Part shown: one piece after another, positions 17,601 through 28,934 of the stretch | How positions within the stretch are numbered: the stretch's first letter is position 1 | Layout of the letters: every line of letters begins with the position of its first letter | NCBI GenBank assembly: GCA_964522045.1 | Contig: CAZFSF010000016.1 | Location: 1 to 28,934 of the forward strand | Direction of reading: 5' to 3' | Length of the DNA: 28,934 nucleotides | DNA from: Desulfacyla sp964522045 | GTDB lineage: Bacteria; Desulfobacterota; DSM-4660; Desulfatiglandales; Desulfatiglandaceae | The notes under the pieces: generated by a model | What the model was told of the DNA's origin: nothing | What the model saw: only the letters and a program-made list of their open reading frames with translations | Databases searched by the model: none | Program-made: the position numbers and the translations under genes

Positions 17601-20600
17601 GAGCGTTGAAAAGGGAAAGATCGAGGCCGGGGAGAAAGATGCGATATTAGGCAGGATCAAGGGGACAACTGATATGAGCGTTCTCAACGATGTCGATTTC
17701 GTAATCGAGGCCGTGATTGAGGATCTTGAATTAAAGAAGAGTGTTTTCAAGGAACTTGATGAACTCTGTGCGCCCGAGGTGATTTTGGCCACCAATACCT
17801 CCTCTATGTCTTTGACCGAAATTGCAGCGGCCACAAAACGCCCGGAAAAGGTCTGCGGAATGCACTTTTTTAATCCTGCACCAATTATGCGACTCGTCGA
17901 GATAATCAGGGGATATTCAACTAATGATGAGACAGTTAAGGTTACAACCGAGCTTGCAGAGAAGATGGGTAAAATCCCGGTGGAGGTGAAAAAAGACTCC
18001 CCCGGCTTTATCGTCAACAGGATTATGATTCCTCACATGTTAGAGGCAATAAAAATTGTCGAAGAGGGGGTCGCAAGTATTGAGGATGTGGACATTGCAG
18101 TCAAAAACGGCCTCAATTATCCGATGGGACCCTTTGAGCTGATGGACCTGACCGGCATTGATATTGCCTACTTCGTCTCTGAGTATTTTTATAAGGAATT
18201 GAATAAGGAATCCAAGTGGGTTTCTCCAAACCTGCTTAAGACCATGATTCGGGCGAATAAATTAGGAAGAAAAACTGGGGGCGGCTGGTACGACTACAGT
18301 AAGTAGCGAGGGCTGTTCACTGGCCATCCTACTATTGCGAAGAAATAAAAAAGGCAGTTCTATTTGAGCTGCCTTTTTTATTTGCGTGAAAAAGGGGAGG
18401 TACTATTTGTTCTTATGCCGCATCTTTTTGCGAAGTTTTCGGTATTTATGCTTTGTAATTTTTTTTCGCCGCTTCTTGACAACACTACCCATTCGATACA
18501 ACCTCCATATGAGAATTGATTCTGATTTACGAAATCGCTTTGTATTTCGTGTCTGGCCCAAAAGGTGGGATAATAAAGTGCTATCGCAACAGATATTACA
18601 GGCTAAACACTAAACACCAAAAAACTAAAAACAAGGATATTTCCTTTTGAATTTTTTAATATACCAAATTCTAAGATAATATGTCAACGTATATTTTCAA
18701 AGGGTGGGTGACTCTATAATTTTCCCGGGAAGCGGTTTTTCATATTCAGAGACGTAAGTTTACATAATATACATTATCAGACTACTTCTTTNNNNNNNNN
18801 NNNNNNNNNNNNNNNNNNNNNNNNNNNNNNNNNNNNNNNNNNNNNNNNNNNNNNNNNNNNNNNNNNNNNNNNNNNNNNNNNNNNNNNNNNNTTTTTTAGC
18901 CCCTTAAGGTTGTTTTTCTGTTCTTTCGACCCATATAGCCTTCGATCCGCCTCTTCAACCAACGTTTCTGCTGTTAGATTATCAGAAAAAATAACACTGC
19001 CCGTGCTTGCCGTAATACCGCATTCTTCCTCAATCCCTTTTTCAATCCTGGCTGACATCATTCCGGCAATAACCTCATCCGCATCTATTAACAGGACAGC
19101 AAATTCGTCACCACCGTAGCGGAAGCCTAAATCAACACCCTGTCGGACATTACCATTTATGACCTTTCCAACATTTTGAAGGAGTTCGTCGCCTGCCAAG
19201 TGTCCATGCTTATCATTATATTGCTTGAAATCATCCAGATCAAGAAGGATCAATGCCAGATCATGTTTTTGTCTCCTGGTCCTTGCAATCTCCTCGTTGA
19301 GACGCGCATAGAAATGCCTCTGATTATAAAGATCGGTCAACGAATCGGTGATGGATAATCTTTGCAGTTCTTGTCGTATATTTCTCTCAATTATGGCCCT
19401 CTTCATCTTTGCCTCAAGTTCTTCGATAACAAAAGGCTTGTTGACAAAATCCGTGGCTCCAGTATTAATCACTTCAACGTAGTTAAACTCTCGGGAATAC
19501 CCGGTCATTGCAATTGCACAGATTTCGGGATGGCTTCTCTTGGTTCGCTTGATCAATTCGAGCCCGTCAATTCCGGACATACGAATATCTGTAAGTAAAA
19601 AAGTATATGGTCTGTTCGTAAGCAGCTCTAAGGCTTCTTCACCGCTAACCGCGGAATCGGCCTTGAAACCAAGGTACTCTAACATGGCAACAACCGGTTC
19701 CCTTACAGATTCTTCGTCATCCACCACAAGGACAAACTCATCGCCATAGTTGATGTTTTCTATTTCCACTTTCAAACCGCCACAGATTTTCACTAATGAT
19801 GAATTTCCATTTTTGCGAATTCATCAAGAATAGAGCTCTATTATTCTACAACTTCACCCCAAAGCGAGTTGAGAAAGGAATGTTTGATAGTTACTTTATG
19901 TAAGCTTCCTATTTCATTGTTATTACTAATAAAATTTACCACCTTGTGTGACGCTGTTCGTCCAGTTAGCTGCCCGCCCCTTTTACTTGAGCCTTCAACC
20001 AATACCTCTAATTGCCTCCCCTCAAGGGCTTTATTCTTTTTGAGTGTTATGTTTTTTTGGAGATCTTGCAGGATGTTCAATCGCAAAGCCTTCACGGTTT
20101 TGTCGATCTTGCCACCCATCTTCTCTGCAGATGTACCCTTTCTATCAGAATATTTGAAGGAAAAAAGTGAATCAAACTCCACACGCCTGATAAGATCCAG
20201 AGTCAGCTCGAAATCCTCATCCGATTCATCTGGAAAACCTACCATAACATCACTTGTGATGGCAATATCCGGATTGACCCTCCTCAATTTGTCAATTAGC
20301 TCCAAGTACCTTTCCCGAGTATAACCCCGTCTCATGAGTTTAAGTATCCGGTTTGACCCTGCTTGAAATGGAAGATGAATATGGGGACAGAGATTCTTAA
20401 TATAATGAAAGGAGTGAATGAGATCATCGGAGAGGTCCTTTGGGTGTGATGTTGTAAAACGGAGCCTCAGAAGCCCATTCAGGCTGCTCAGATCATGCAG
20501 GAGTGCTGGAAAATCCCATTTTTCTTTCTCCCCTTCCCATAAATAGGAATTCACGTTTTGACCGAGCAAGGTTACCTCTTTGATCCCTTCTGAGAGCAAA

Positions 20601-23600
20601 TTTTTCGCCTCAGCTAAAATCTCATCCGGGGGCCTTGAAATCTCCCGTCCCCTGACATAGGGAACAATACAATAACTGCAGAAGTTATTACATCCCTCCA
20701 TAATTGAGACGTGACCCATAATCCTTTTGTGGAAGTATCCCCTGCACGGAACTGGTTGGGGAGGCGCCAGATCCAGACGAGTAGCCACGATTTTCTCTGA
20801 ATGCCTGCCGATTCCTTCCAGTATCTCTTGAAACCGGCCCAATTCCCTAGGTCCTATAACGAGGTCAAGATGCGGGAATCTTTTTAGCAGCTCGGGGCCC
20901 TTCATCTGGGCGAGACATCCAACCATGCCAAGGATTAGGTTCGGGTTCCCCTTCTTGATGGAGGACATACGTCCAAGGAAACTGTATGCCTTCTGTTCAG
21001 GTTTGGCCCTCACGGCACAGGTATTAATCAGTATGATATCGGCATTGTCCGGGGTGTTTACCGGGGAAAGACCATTATTGACCAAAAATTGGGCCAGATA
21101 ATCAGAGTCATAGTCATTCATCTGGCAACCCATGGTCTTAATATAGAAATTCCTTGGCAATGATATACCTTTCTTGAGGCACTTGTTTTATTCTCAGGCC
21201 CTCTTCAATTTTTAGAGAGTTTAACAGTTCAAAGACTATCTCTTCGCATCCCGGCGCGATGGATATTTCTATTAATGCAGTGTACGGGTCTAAAGTTGTA
21301 ACTACGGCCATCCCATCATAGGATTCAAGAGTAAACCTGAGATAACTGATTTCCTTGCGATCTACATGAAATACCTGGGGTTGGATTTCAATCATCAATC
21401 CTCTGTGTTGTTCCGCCCCACATGAGTTTGGTCCTGAGAATATTGAAATAGCTGTGGTCCGGGGGCCTGAACAGGTTGATCTTTTCTCTTGATTTATGAA
21501 TGTGTACCATATCATCATGATGAAGTTCGAATCCTACTTGCCCATCAAATGTCAAGATAACGGTCCCTTCACTCTCCTTCCCCATCCTTATTCCGATAAC
21601 AGCGCTATCCGGAACAATGATAGGGCGATTAGTCAGTGTAAAGGGGCAGATGGGTGTCAGGATAAAACTCTCTATGGTTGGATACAGTATCGGACCGCCA
21701 GCCGATAAATTGTAGGCAGTCGAACCTGTGGGAGTGGATATGATAAGACCATCGGCCCTGAAAGTAGTAAGAATTTCGTCGTCAATGGTAACATCAAGGT
21801 CTATGATCCTGGCCAATGTGCTCTTGTTTATCACCACATCGTTGAGCACCTGAAAACGGATTATCTCTGCTTTGTCTCGCATGACTCTGGTTTCGAGCAT
21901 TACCCTGCTTTCCACATCGAGACCGCCATTTATCATTGTCTCAACAACGGGATAGATCCGGTTCAACGGGATACAAGTGAGGAAACCGAGGCCCCCTAAA
22001 TTGACCCCTAATATGGGGACACCATATCGGCCAATACGGCGCGCTGCTCCCAAGAGAGTTCCGTCCCCCCCTAAGACAATGACCCAGTCGACGTCCTTTG
22101 GGATCGTTGATGACTCTTTACAAGTCCCGTTTACAGACCCCTCAGCATTCATCTCCTCTGAAAAAACAGCGGTGCCCCTTTTTTTGAACCACTCTCCGAG
22201 TTTTTCTGCTTCTGTTCTTGCCGGATCGTGATGGTGTTTATAGATTATTCCAACCGATGAAGAAGACATAGGACCATTACTAAGTTAAAAGTGACTAAAG
22301 TGAAGGAAGTCTATCTGTTTTAAACCACGGCGCCGAAAACATTCCACTACTCCTTCACAAAAAGCGGAACAATTTCAAAGCGATTTACATCCACCAACCC
22401 TCTGTCGGTCAGCTTCAATTCGGGGATCACAGGAAGGGCAAGGAAGGAGAGGACCATGAATGGTTCGTCCAATTGACATCCAAGCCCTGACACGGCTTCC
22501 TTGACCGAGGTTATGGATTTGACAAGAGGTCCCAGGGGTTGAGTTGACATTAGACCTCCTATCTCAAGGGGCACCTTTGCGAGAGTAACCCTTCCCCGCA
22601 CCACGGCAAGCCCACCTCCCATATCTCTGATCACCTCGACCGCTCTGCAGATCTCTTCGTCATCGACCCCGGCAACGATCACGTTATGAGAATCATGGGA
22701 AACGGATGAGGCAATTGCGCCTTCAATAAGGCCGAAACCGTGGACCAGCCCAAGTCCGATATTGCCGCTGCCTCTGTGTCTCTCCACAACAGAGAGCTTT
22801 AGCAGGTCAGTTTCAACGTCTGTCTTTACAAACCCGTCTATTGATTTTACCTCTTCATAGCGCATACGGGTCATGATCTGTCCGGGCACTAGTTTTATCA
22901 CCCGTGCCCTCCCCCCCGGATGAGGAATATGAAAATCCTCAGCACTTAACTGGGCGATCTTTAACGGTTCATGTTGATCAAAGAGTGAATCTAACGGATT
23001 TTCGGGAAAGTCAATCAGTTCTCCATCTTTCACGATTAGCCTGCCGTCCTTATACACAGAGGTAACAGCAAAATCATTTAGATCGTCCAAGACCACAATA
23101 TCCGCACGATAACCCGGGGCAATGGCGCCTCTCCCTCTGAGGCCAAAGTACTGGGCCGGGTTAAGCGTAGTTAGCCGGATTGCCGTAACAGGGTCGAGTC
23201 CTGATTGAACTGCTTTTCTAACAACAAAATCGAGATGTCCCCTCTCCTGGATATCCTCAGCATGCAGGTCGTCTGAAACAAAACAGAAACGACCTGAATT
23301 CTTGTCATTAACAAGTGGAAGCAACTCGTGAAGATTTTTTGCGGATGTCCCTTCACGGATCATAAGCATCATCCCGTTCTCCATTTTTTCGAGCGCTTCT
23401 TTGCGATCGGTCGATTCGTGATCTGAACCAATTCCGGCGCTCAGATATGCCTGAAGATCATAACCGGTCAACATGGGGCAGTGCCCGTCCACAACCCGGT
23501 TTTGGAAAAGAACGATCTTTTCAAGGACCTGATCGTCTCCCATGAGAACGCCCGGGAAATTCATCATCTCTGCCAGGCCCAACACCCGCGGTTCTTCCAG

Positions 23601-26600
23601 AAGTTCTTTGAGATCTGACGCCCTCAAAATCGCGCCCGATGTTTCCAGATGAGTAGCCGGAACACAGGAAGGGGCCGTAAAAAAAATGTCAAAGGGGATA
23701 TCGCTGCTCTCCTTCAGCATATAGCGGATTCCTTCAAGACCCATAACATTTGCGATTTCATGAGGGTCTGCCACAATAGCGGTGGTTCCATGTACAACAA
23801 GCGCTTCAGCAATGTTAGAGGGAGTGAGCATGCTGCTCTCTATGTGCAAATGTCCGTCAATGAGCCCCGGCGCGATCCATTTGTCACTCACGTCGACCTC
23901 TTCTTTCCCACGATACTCAAGACCAATACCAACGATGATGCCATCGAATATTGCCACATCCGCTTCCTGAATTTTCCCGGAAAACAGGTTCACAACCCTT
24001 GCCCCTTTCAGGACAAGATCGACCGGTATTTTCCCTCTGGCGGCCAAAATCCTTTTCTTGAGGGAGTCAACCATACCGCTCATATAGTAAGCACCTTTCT
24101 TATCTCGTAGCTTTTCCAATAACAAACCATTCTTCAGTCAAATTTGACGTGGTATCAATAAGGAGATGAACGATATTCAAGTCAGTATAAAGACTTTTCA
24201 AATCTTCTAAGTCCACTGGTTCAAATTTCTTCACGTTGTTGGTATATGCCTGCTCTGTCAGGGCGTTGGACTCGTAATTCTCTTTGGTTCGTTCGGAGAT
24301 GCGCCTGAGGGATACCTCCTTGGGGCATTGCGTCTGTTGGATGACTAACATCATCCCGTGTTTGGCTGCTACCTCGGCAGCGCGTCTCCTCAAGGTCTGG
24401 GTTACGAATGTGGCGTCTAAGATAATGCCCTCCCCTTCCGCTGCTGATTCATCCGCCATCCTGAACATCTCGTCATAAACAAGCGTCCTATTTTTCATGT
24501 TTGAGGCAACCTTCTCATCGAAGATGTCCTCATTCTTAAGCACCTCAAGCCGGATCAGGTCCGACCTTAGAATCCTGTACCCCTTTATTTCGGCGATCAC
24601 TTCTGTGGTCTCTGTCTTGTAAGATGCAGGGAGCCCACAGGCTATCAGGACGGTCTTTGGTGTCAACTCTCTTTTTATGAAATCAACAAAAGCTTCCCTC
24701 ATAATAACACTCCTTTGGCCAACAATTTAGGAATTACGAATTTAGGAATTTAGGAATTGAATGTAATTTTTTTAATCCTCTAATTCATTAACTCCTGCAT
24801 CCCTTAACCTTTACACTGTTAGATCGATGCCTTCGTCTATTTAACCGGGGCCTCAATCTCTCAATTCCCAAATTTTTCTACATACGAATATGCAAGTCGG
24901 AAGTATTTCTTGGCGATATGAACAGCCTCCTCCTTTTTTTTCGCATCGATTGATTCATCATCTAACTGAAACCCGTTTACCTTCCCTCTAACAAAGGCCC
25001 GATAGACCTTATAAAAGGTGAGTAAGCGGTCTACATCTCCCTCTTGTGCACGTGCCTTATAGTCCTCCCACAAGATCTTGGCAAGGCGTTCTCCTCCATG
25101 GTATTCCAGGTCCATCAGAAGGAAGGCAACATCTGCAATCGTATCACTGTAGCGAAACCGGTCGTTAAATTCAATGCAGTCAAGAATCGGGAGGTTTTCT
25201 GTCAAACATATATGCTCCATGTGAAGATCGCCATGGCAATCCCTGATCTTTCCTCCTTTTATCCTATCAAGGAAAAGATCCCTGTTAACAATGTAGAAAT
25301 CGTCTGTCCATTTTCTTATGGATCGGTATTGATCTTCAGGAATGGTTATCCCTACATAGTTCTCAACCTGCTCGAAATTTTCATCTGTATTGACTTTAAA
25401 CCTTTCAGGTTCACCAAATTCATCTATCTCGTCGGTCCTTAAAGCGCCCGAGTGAAATTCCGCAAGGACCTCTGCAATCCTTTTTAGATGGTTTTGGGTG
25501 ATCTCATTTCTTGCAAAGAGCGATTTCATCAGCTTTTCATCGGGAATCCTTTTCATCCTGACAGCGTATTCCACTGCCTCTCCCGAAGTTCCTCTCAAGG
25601 TGTATTTTCCCTTGTCCATTGTGACAGGGAGTACGTCTAAGTAAATCCCCTTGCTGAGTCTCCTGTTGAGTTCTACCTCTCGGTGGCAATAATATTCTCT
25701 TTTTTCAAGGGTAGAGAAGTCTAAGAACCCAAAGTCAACAGGCTTTTTGACCTTATAAACAAACTCATCTGCCACGAATACAATAGAGATATGGGTCTGA
25801 ACTACGGTTACTCCCCTTGTTTTATCAGGAAGGACCATAGGATTCTGAAGATCTTTAATAATTTTGCTCATTGCTGATTTTTATCCTCGTTCAGATTAAA
25901 CCCTAACGTTTTTTATGCAACGTTAGGGTAAACTGTCCGGCCACATATGAAGGAACATGCACTGTGCCCATGATAACGGGGTCCTGATGACAGTCAGATC
26001 CACCCGTTACCATCAATCCTGCCTCCTTAGCAAAGACGAGATAGGCCGAAACAGTCTCAGGGGTATGCCTTGAATGCCAGCACTCTATGCCGTCTAAGAA
26101 AGGAAGCATGGTTTCTTTGATGATGCGGCACTGCTCCTCAACAGATGCAGTCAGGGAGGCCAATGAAGTTCCGTTGGGGTCATTGGCGTGGGCGAGTATC
26201 AATTTTCCCCCTGCCCCCCGGATCAAGGTTGATGCTTCTTCAAGAGAGAGAGGCATCTTGGGCACATTGCACTTTACCAGGTATTTGTCAAAGGCCTCCT
26301 GCCTGGTATTAACCATCCCCCTTTTGACCATATAGTTGGCGATATGCGGCCTCCCAAAGGCGCCGTCAACGGTTTCTTCTATGGCCTCAAGGTCTTTATG
26401 GGTGAATGGATCTAGATGTTCGATCCTGAGTTCCCTGTTTATTTTTTTAAGAATTTCTTCAGCACGAAGTCGGCGGTGCTCCTTTAGCTTCCGTACTTTC
26501 CGGGTAAGTGGCGGGTCGTGGATGTCATATTGATAACCTAAGAGATCGAGCGATACCGGCTTGCCGTTCTTATATTGGGGATAGGAAAAAGAGATGTTTA

Positions 26601-28934
26601 ATTCTACCCCTGAAAGATAGTGGATTCCATATTGGGAAGCCAATACTCCTGCCACTTCTTGACAATCAATGTTATCGTGATCCGTTATGGAAATCAGCCC
26701 TATGTTTCTTGAATGGGCTTCCCCAAATATTTTGTCTAAGGTTAACTTGCCATCAGAGCAGTCCTTAGAGTGAATATGCAGGTCAATTTTCATGGTTACG
26801 CTGGATGTCCTCGTCCACCTCTCATTAATCCTCTCATTGAGTCAATTTTGACGTATATTTATATTAGAGTGGAGAGGCAGGTCAAGGTCAAAAGAAGAGA
26901 GAGTGGAGATAAAGGGGATATTGAAGCGTGTGGTCAGGAAAAGAAAAGCCGTATTTATGCCAAATTAAGAATAGCTATGCTTATGCACTGTCTGTTTTGG
27001 CAATCGGTTCGTTTTTATAGTATTGATAATACGCAAAAACCTTTTTTACGTAATTCTGGGTGGCCTTTATGGGAGGGATTCCTCGATATCGCCTTACCTT
27101 GCTGCTTCCAGCGTTGTAGGCAGCCAAAGCGAATTTGAGGTTGTCGTTGAACTCATCTAAAAGCTGTTTGAGGTATTTAACACCACCGTTAACATTTTGC
27201 TCCGCGTTAAAAGTGTCCTCTACACCTAAAGCCCGGGCAGTTCTGGGCATCAACTGCATCAGCCCCTTTGCCCCATGCTTGGAAATGGCATTAGGATTGT
27301 ACCTTGATTCAACCATAATAATCGCCTTGATAAGGGCTGGGTCCATTTCATGGTGCTTTGCGGCTCTAAGGATAATGGGATGAAACGGTTCGGCTTTTTT
27401 TCCTAACGCTGGTGAGATAACGACGTCCGTAGCCTTATCTGGAGCAGGATTGGGGATTCCTTCTTCCTTTTTCTCTACCTTCTCATTTGAGGGCTGATGT
27501 TCATTATTTTCCCCTGCAAAGGCGCTGAAGGCATAAAGAAGAACGGTAAATACAACGGTTAGGGTTAAGGAAATAACCCTAACCGGAAACAGTTTTGTGA
27601 ATGATTCTTCGTCCATTATTTGGCTCCTAATATATAAAGTTTGGAGAACTTAGTTATCGATTAGATGTTTGTCAATCAACTTATAAGCTTCACCTCTCTC
27701 AGCAGAAAAGAGGATATTTTGTCCTGAGCATTTTCTGTGCCAAAAGAAGTCAAATCAAGAACTGTTTGATTTTGTTGGTGATTTTAGATCAATGGAATGA
27801 AGGAAAGGAAAGACTCAGTGTGGCATTTACTACCCTGATTGTGTCGTTAAAGCCATAATAAGGGCTATAGGTTCTTGGAATTCGTTGACTTTTAGGCGCT
27901 GCTGGCCTAAAAAAGGCAGTGGACAAGTCGTTGAGTGGTTGAGTTGTTAAGTTGTAAGAGAGAGGTTCTGTTAGCAACTCGACCAATTAATCCCGCGGGA
28001 CTGAAACAGGGGGGCATGGATGATTGAGCAAATAAGAGAAACCGCGGATTTTTTGAAGTCAAGGCTAAACGATTCTCCCACAATAGGGATGATTACTGGA
28101 ACCGGCCTTGGGGCCCTCACAGAAAGGATCAATGCTGATTTCCGCCTGCCCTATGAAGAAATACCCAATTTTCCGAGTTCGACCGTTGAAGGACATAAGG
28201 GGATTTTAGCGGCAGGCAAACTTGCAGGTAGACCGCTAATCGCCATGGAAGGTCGTTTTCATCTTTATGAGGGTTATTCGCCTCAGGAAGTCACGTTCCC
28301 TGTGAGAGTAATGGCAGAGCTGGGGGTAAAATATCTTTTAATGTCAAGCGCAGCCGGTGGTCTCAATCCCCAGTTTGAACGAGGGGATTTTATGATTATG
28401 ACAGACCATATTAATCTGAAAGGAGTTAATCCCTTAAGAGGGCCTAACTTAGGCGAATCAGACTCTCGTTTCCCTGACATGACCCAGGTATATTCCCCTG
28501 ATCTAATCAGACTCGCAAAGACAAAAGCGATCGAATTAGGGATCCTGATCAGACAAGGCATCTATGTTGGAGTCTTGGGACCTTCTCTCGAAACACCTGC
28601 AGAAACACGGTTTTTGAGGATGATAGGCGCTGATGCGGTTGGTATGTCCACTGTTTCACAGGCCATTGTCGGCGTTCATTGCGGCCTCGAAATCTTAGCC
28701 ATTGTCGTCATCACCAACTTGAATCTGCCAGACTGCATGAGGAAGACTTCCATTGAAGAGATAATCGACGTGTCCCGGCAGGCAGGTCCGGTTCTCTCGG
28801 ATCTATGGGAACGGATCATCGGAAACCTTCCCGATATATAGAGACCTTTGAAAAACGCCCCCTTTCGCCCAATCTCTGTGTTGCATTCGGATTTAAATCC
28901 TCGAAATATTCAATATATTCCTGTGGTTAAAATC

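Overview
The window looks like a scaffold from a metagenome-assembled genome of a strictly anaerobic, Gram-negative bacterium, most likely a member of the Desulfobacterota (former Deltaproteobacteria). The evidence is the NiFe-hydrogenase maturation genes, an outer-membrane LptE lipoprotein, a DUF4911-type small protein next to nadK and miaB, a 3-hydroxyacyl-CoA dehydrogenase of the syntrophic or fermentative type, and the run ribE-ribBA-ribH-nusB-leuS-lptE-holA/rpsT/murJ, an order I associate with this group. Three runs of exactly 100 N (5892-5991, 17002-17101, 18792-18891) are scaffold gaps of unknown true size. Almost everything is chromosomal housekeeping; I see no phage, IS element, CRISPR array, tRNA or rRNA.

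Layout. 1-2263 (+): the 3' end of hypF, then hypD, then a WaaP/RIO-like small kinase in a tightly overlapping unit; hypC and hypE are not in their usual places. 2392-3994 (-): a metallo-beta-lactamase-fold hydrolase followed by a Fur regulator fused to a FeoA domain, behind a good sigma70-type promoter. 4279-12561 (+): a response regulator/diguanylate cyclase, riboflavin synthesis (ribE, ribBA, ribH), nusB, leuS, lptE and holA. rpsT lies on the minus strand with a UUG start and a near-consensus promoter, back to back with murJ (+). 14719-16953 (+): a ParB-like DNA-binding protein and a radical-SAM protein related to spore photoproduct lyase but lacking its catalytic cysteine region; this pair is the least explained part of the window. 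17192-18306 (+): a NifU-domain Fe-S scaffold and 3-hydroxybutyryl-CoA dehydrogenase, ending at a strong bidirectional terminator. On its other side is a 29-residue gene for the bS22/COX24-type ribosomal protein (18403-18492, -).

18892-26793 (-): in transcription order, a PHP phosphoesterase, an aminoglycoside-phosphotransferase-like protein, a P-loop kinase with an odd Walker A motif, adenine deaminase, NAD kinase, a DUF4911-like protein, miaB and a second response regulator/diguanylate cyclase. 26981-27616 (-) is a lytic transglycosylase. Divergent from it, 28020-28841 (+) is a purine nucleoside phosphorylase. Adenine deaminase, PNP, the PHP protein and the kinases together suggest purine/nucleotide salvage, but that link is inference.

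The non-coding DNA has its own character. Many spacers carry short degenerate tandem repeats with a 7-8 bp period. Some words recur in distant spacers, including a 19-bp palindrome found twice and a 15-mer found twice with one mismatch. One such repeat (four copies of a heptamer) lies inside the signal-peptide region of lptE.
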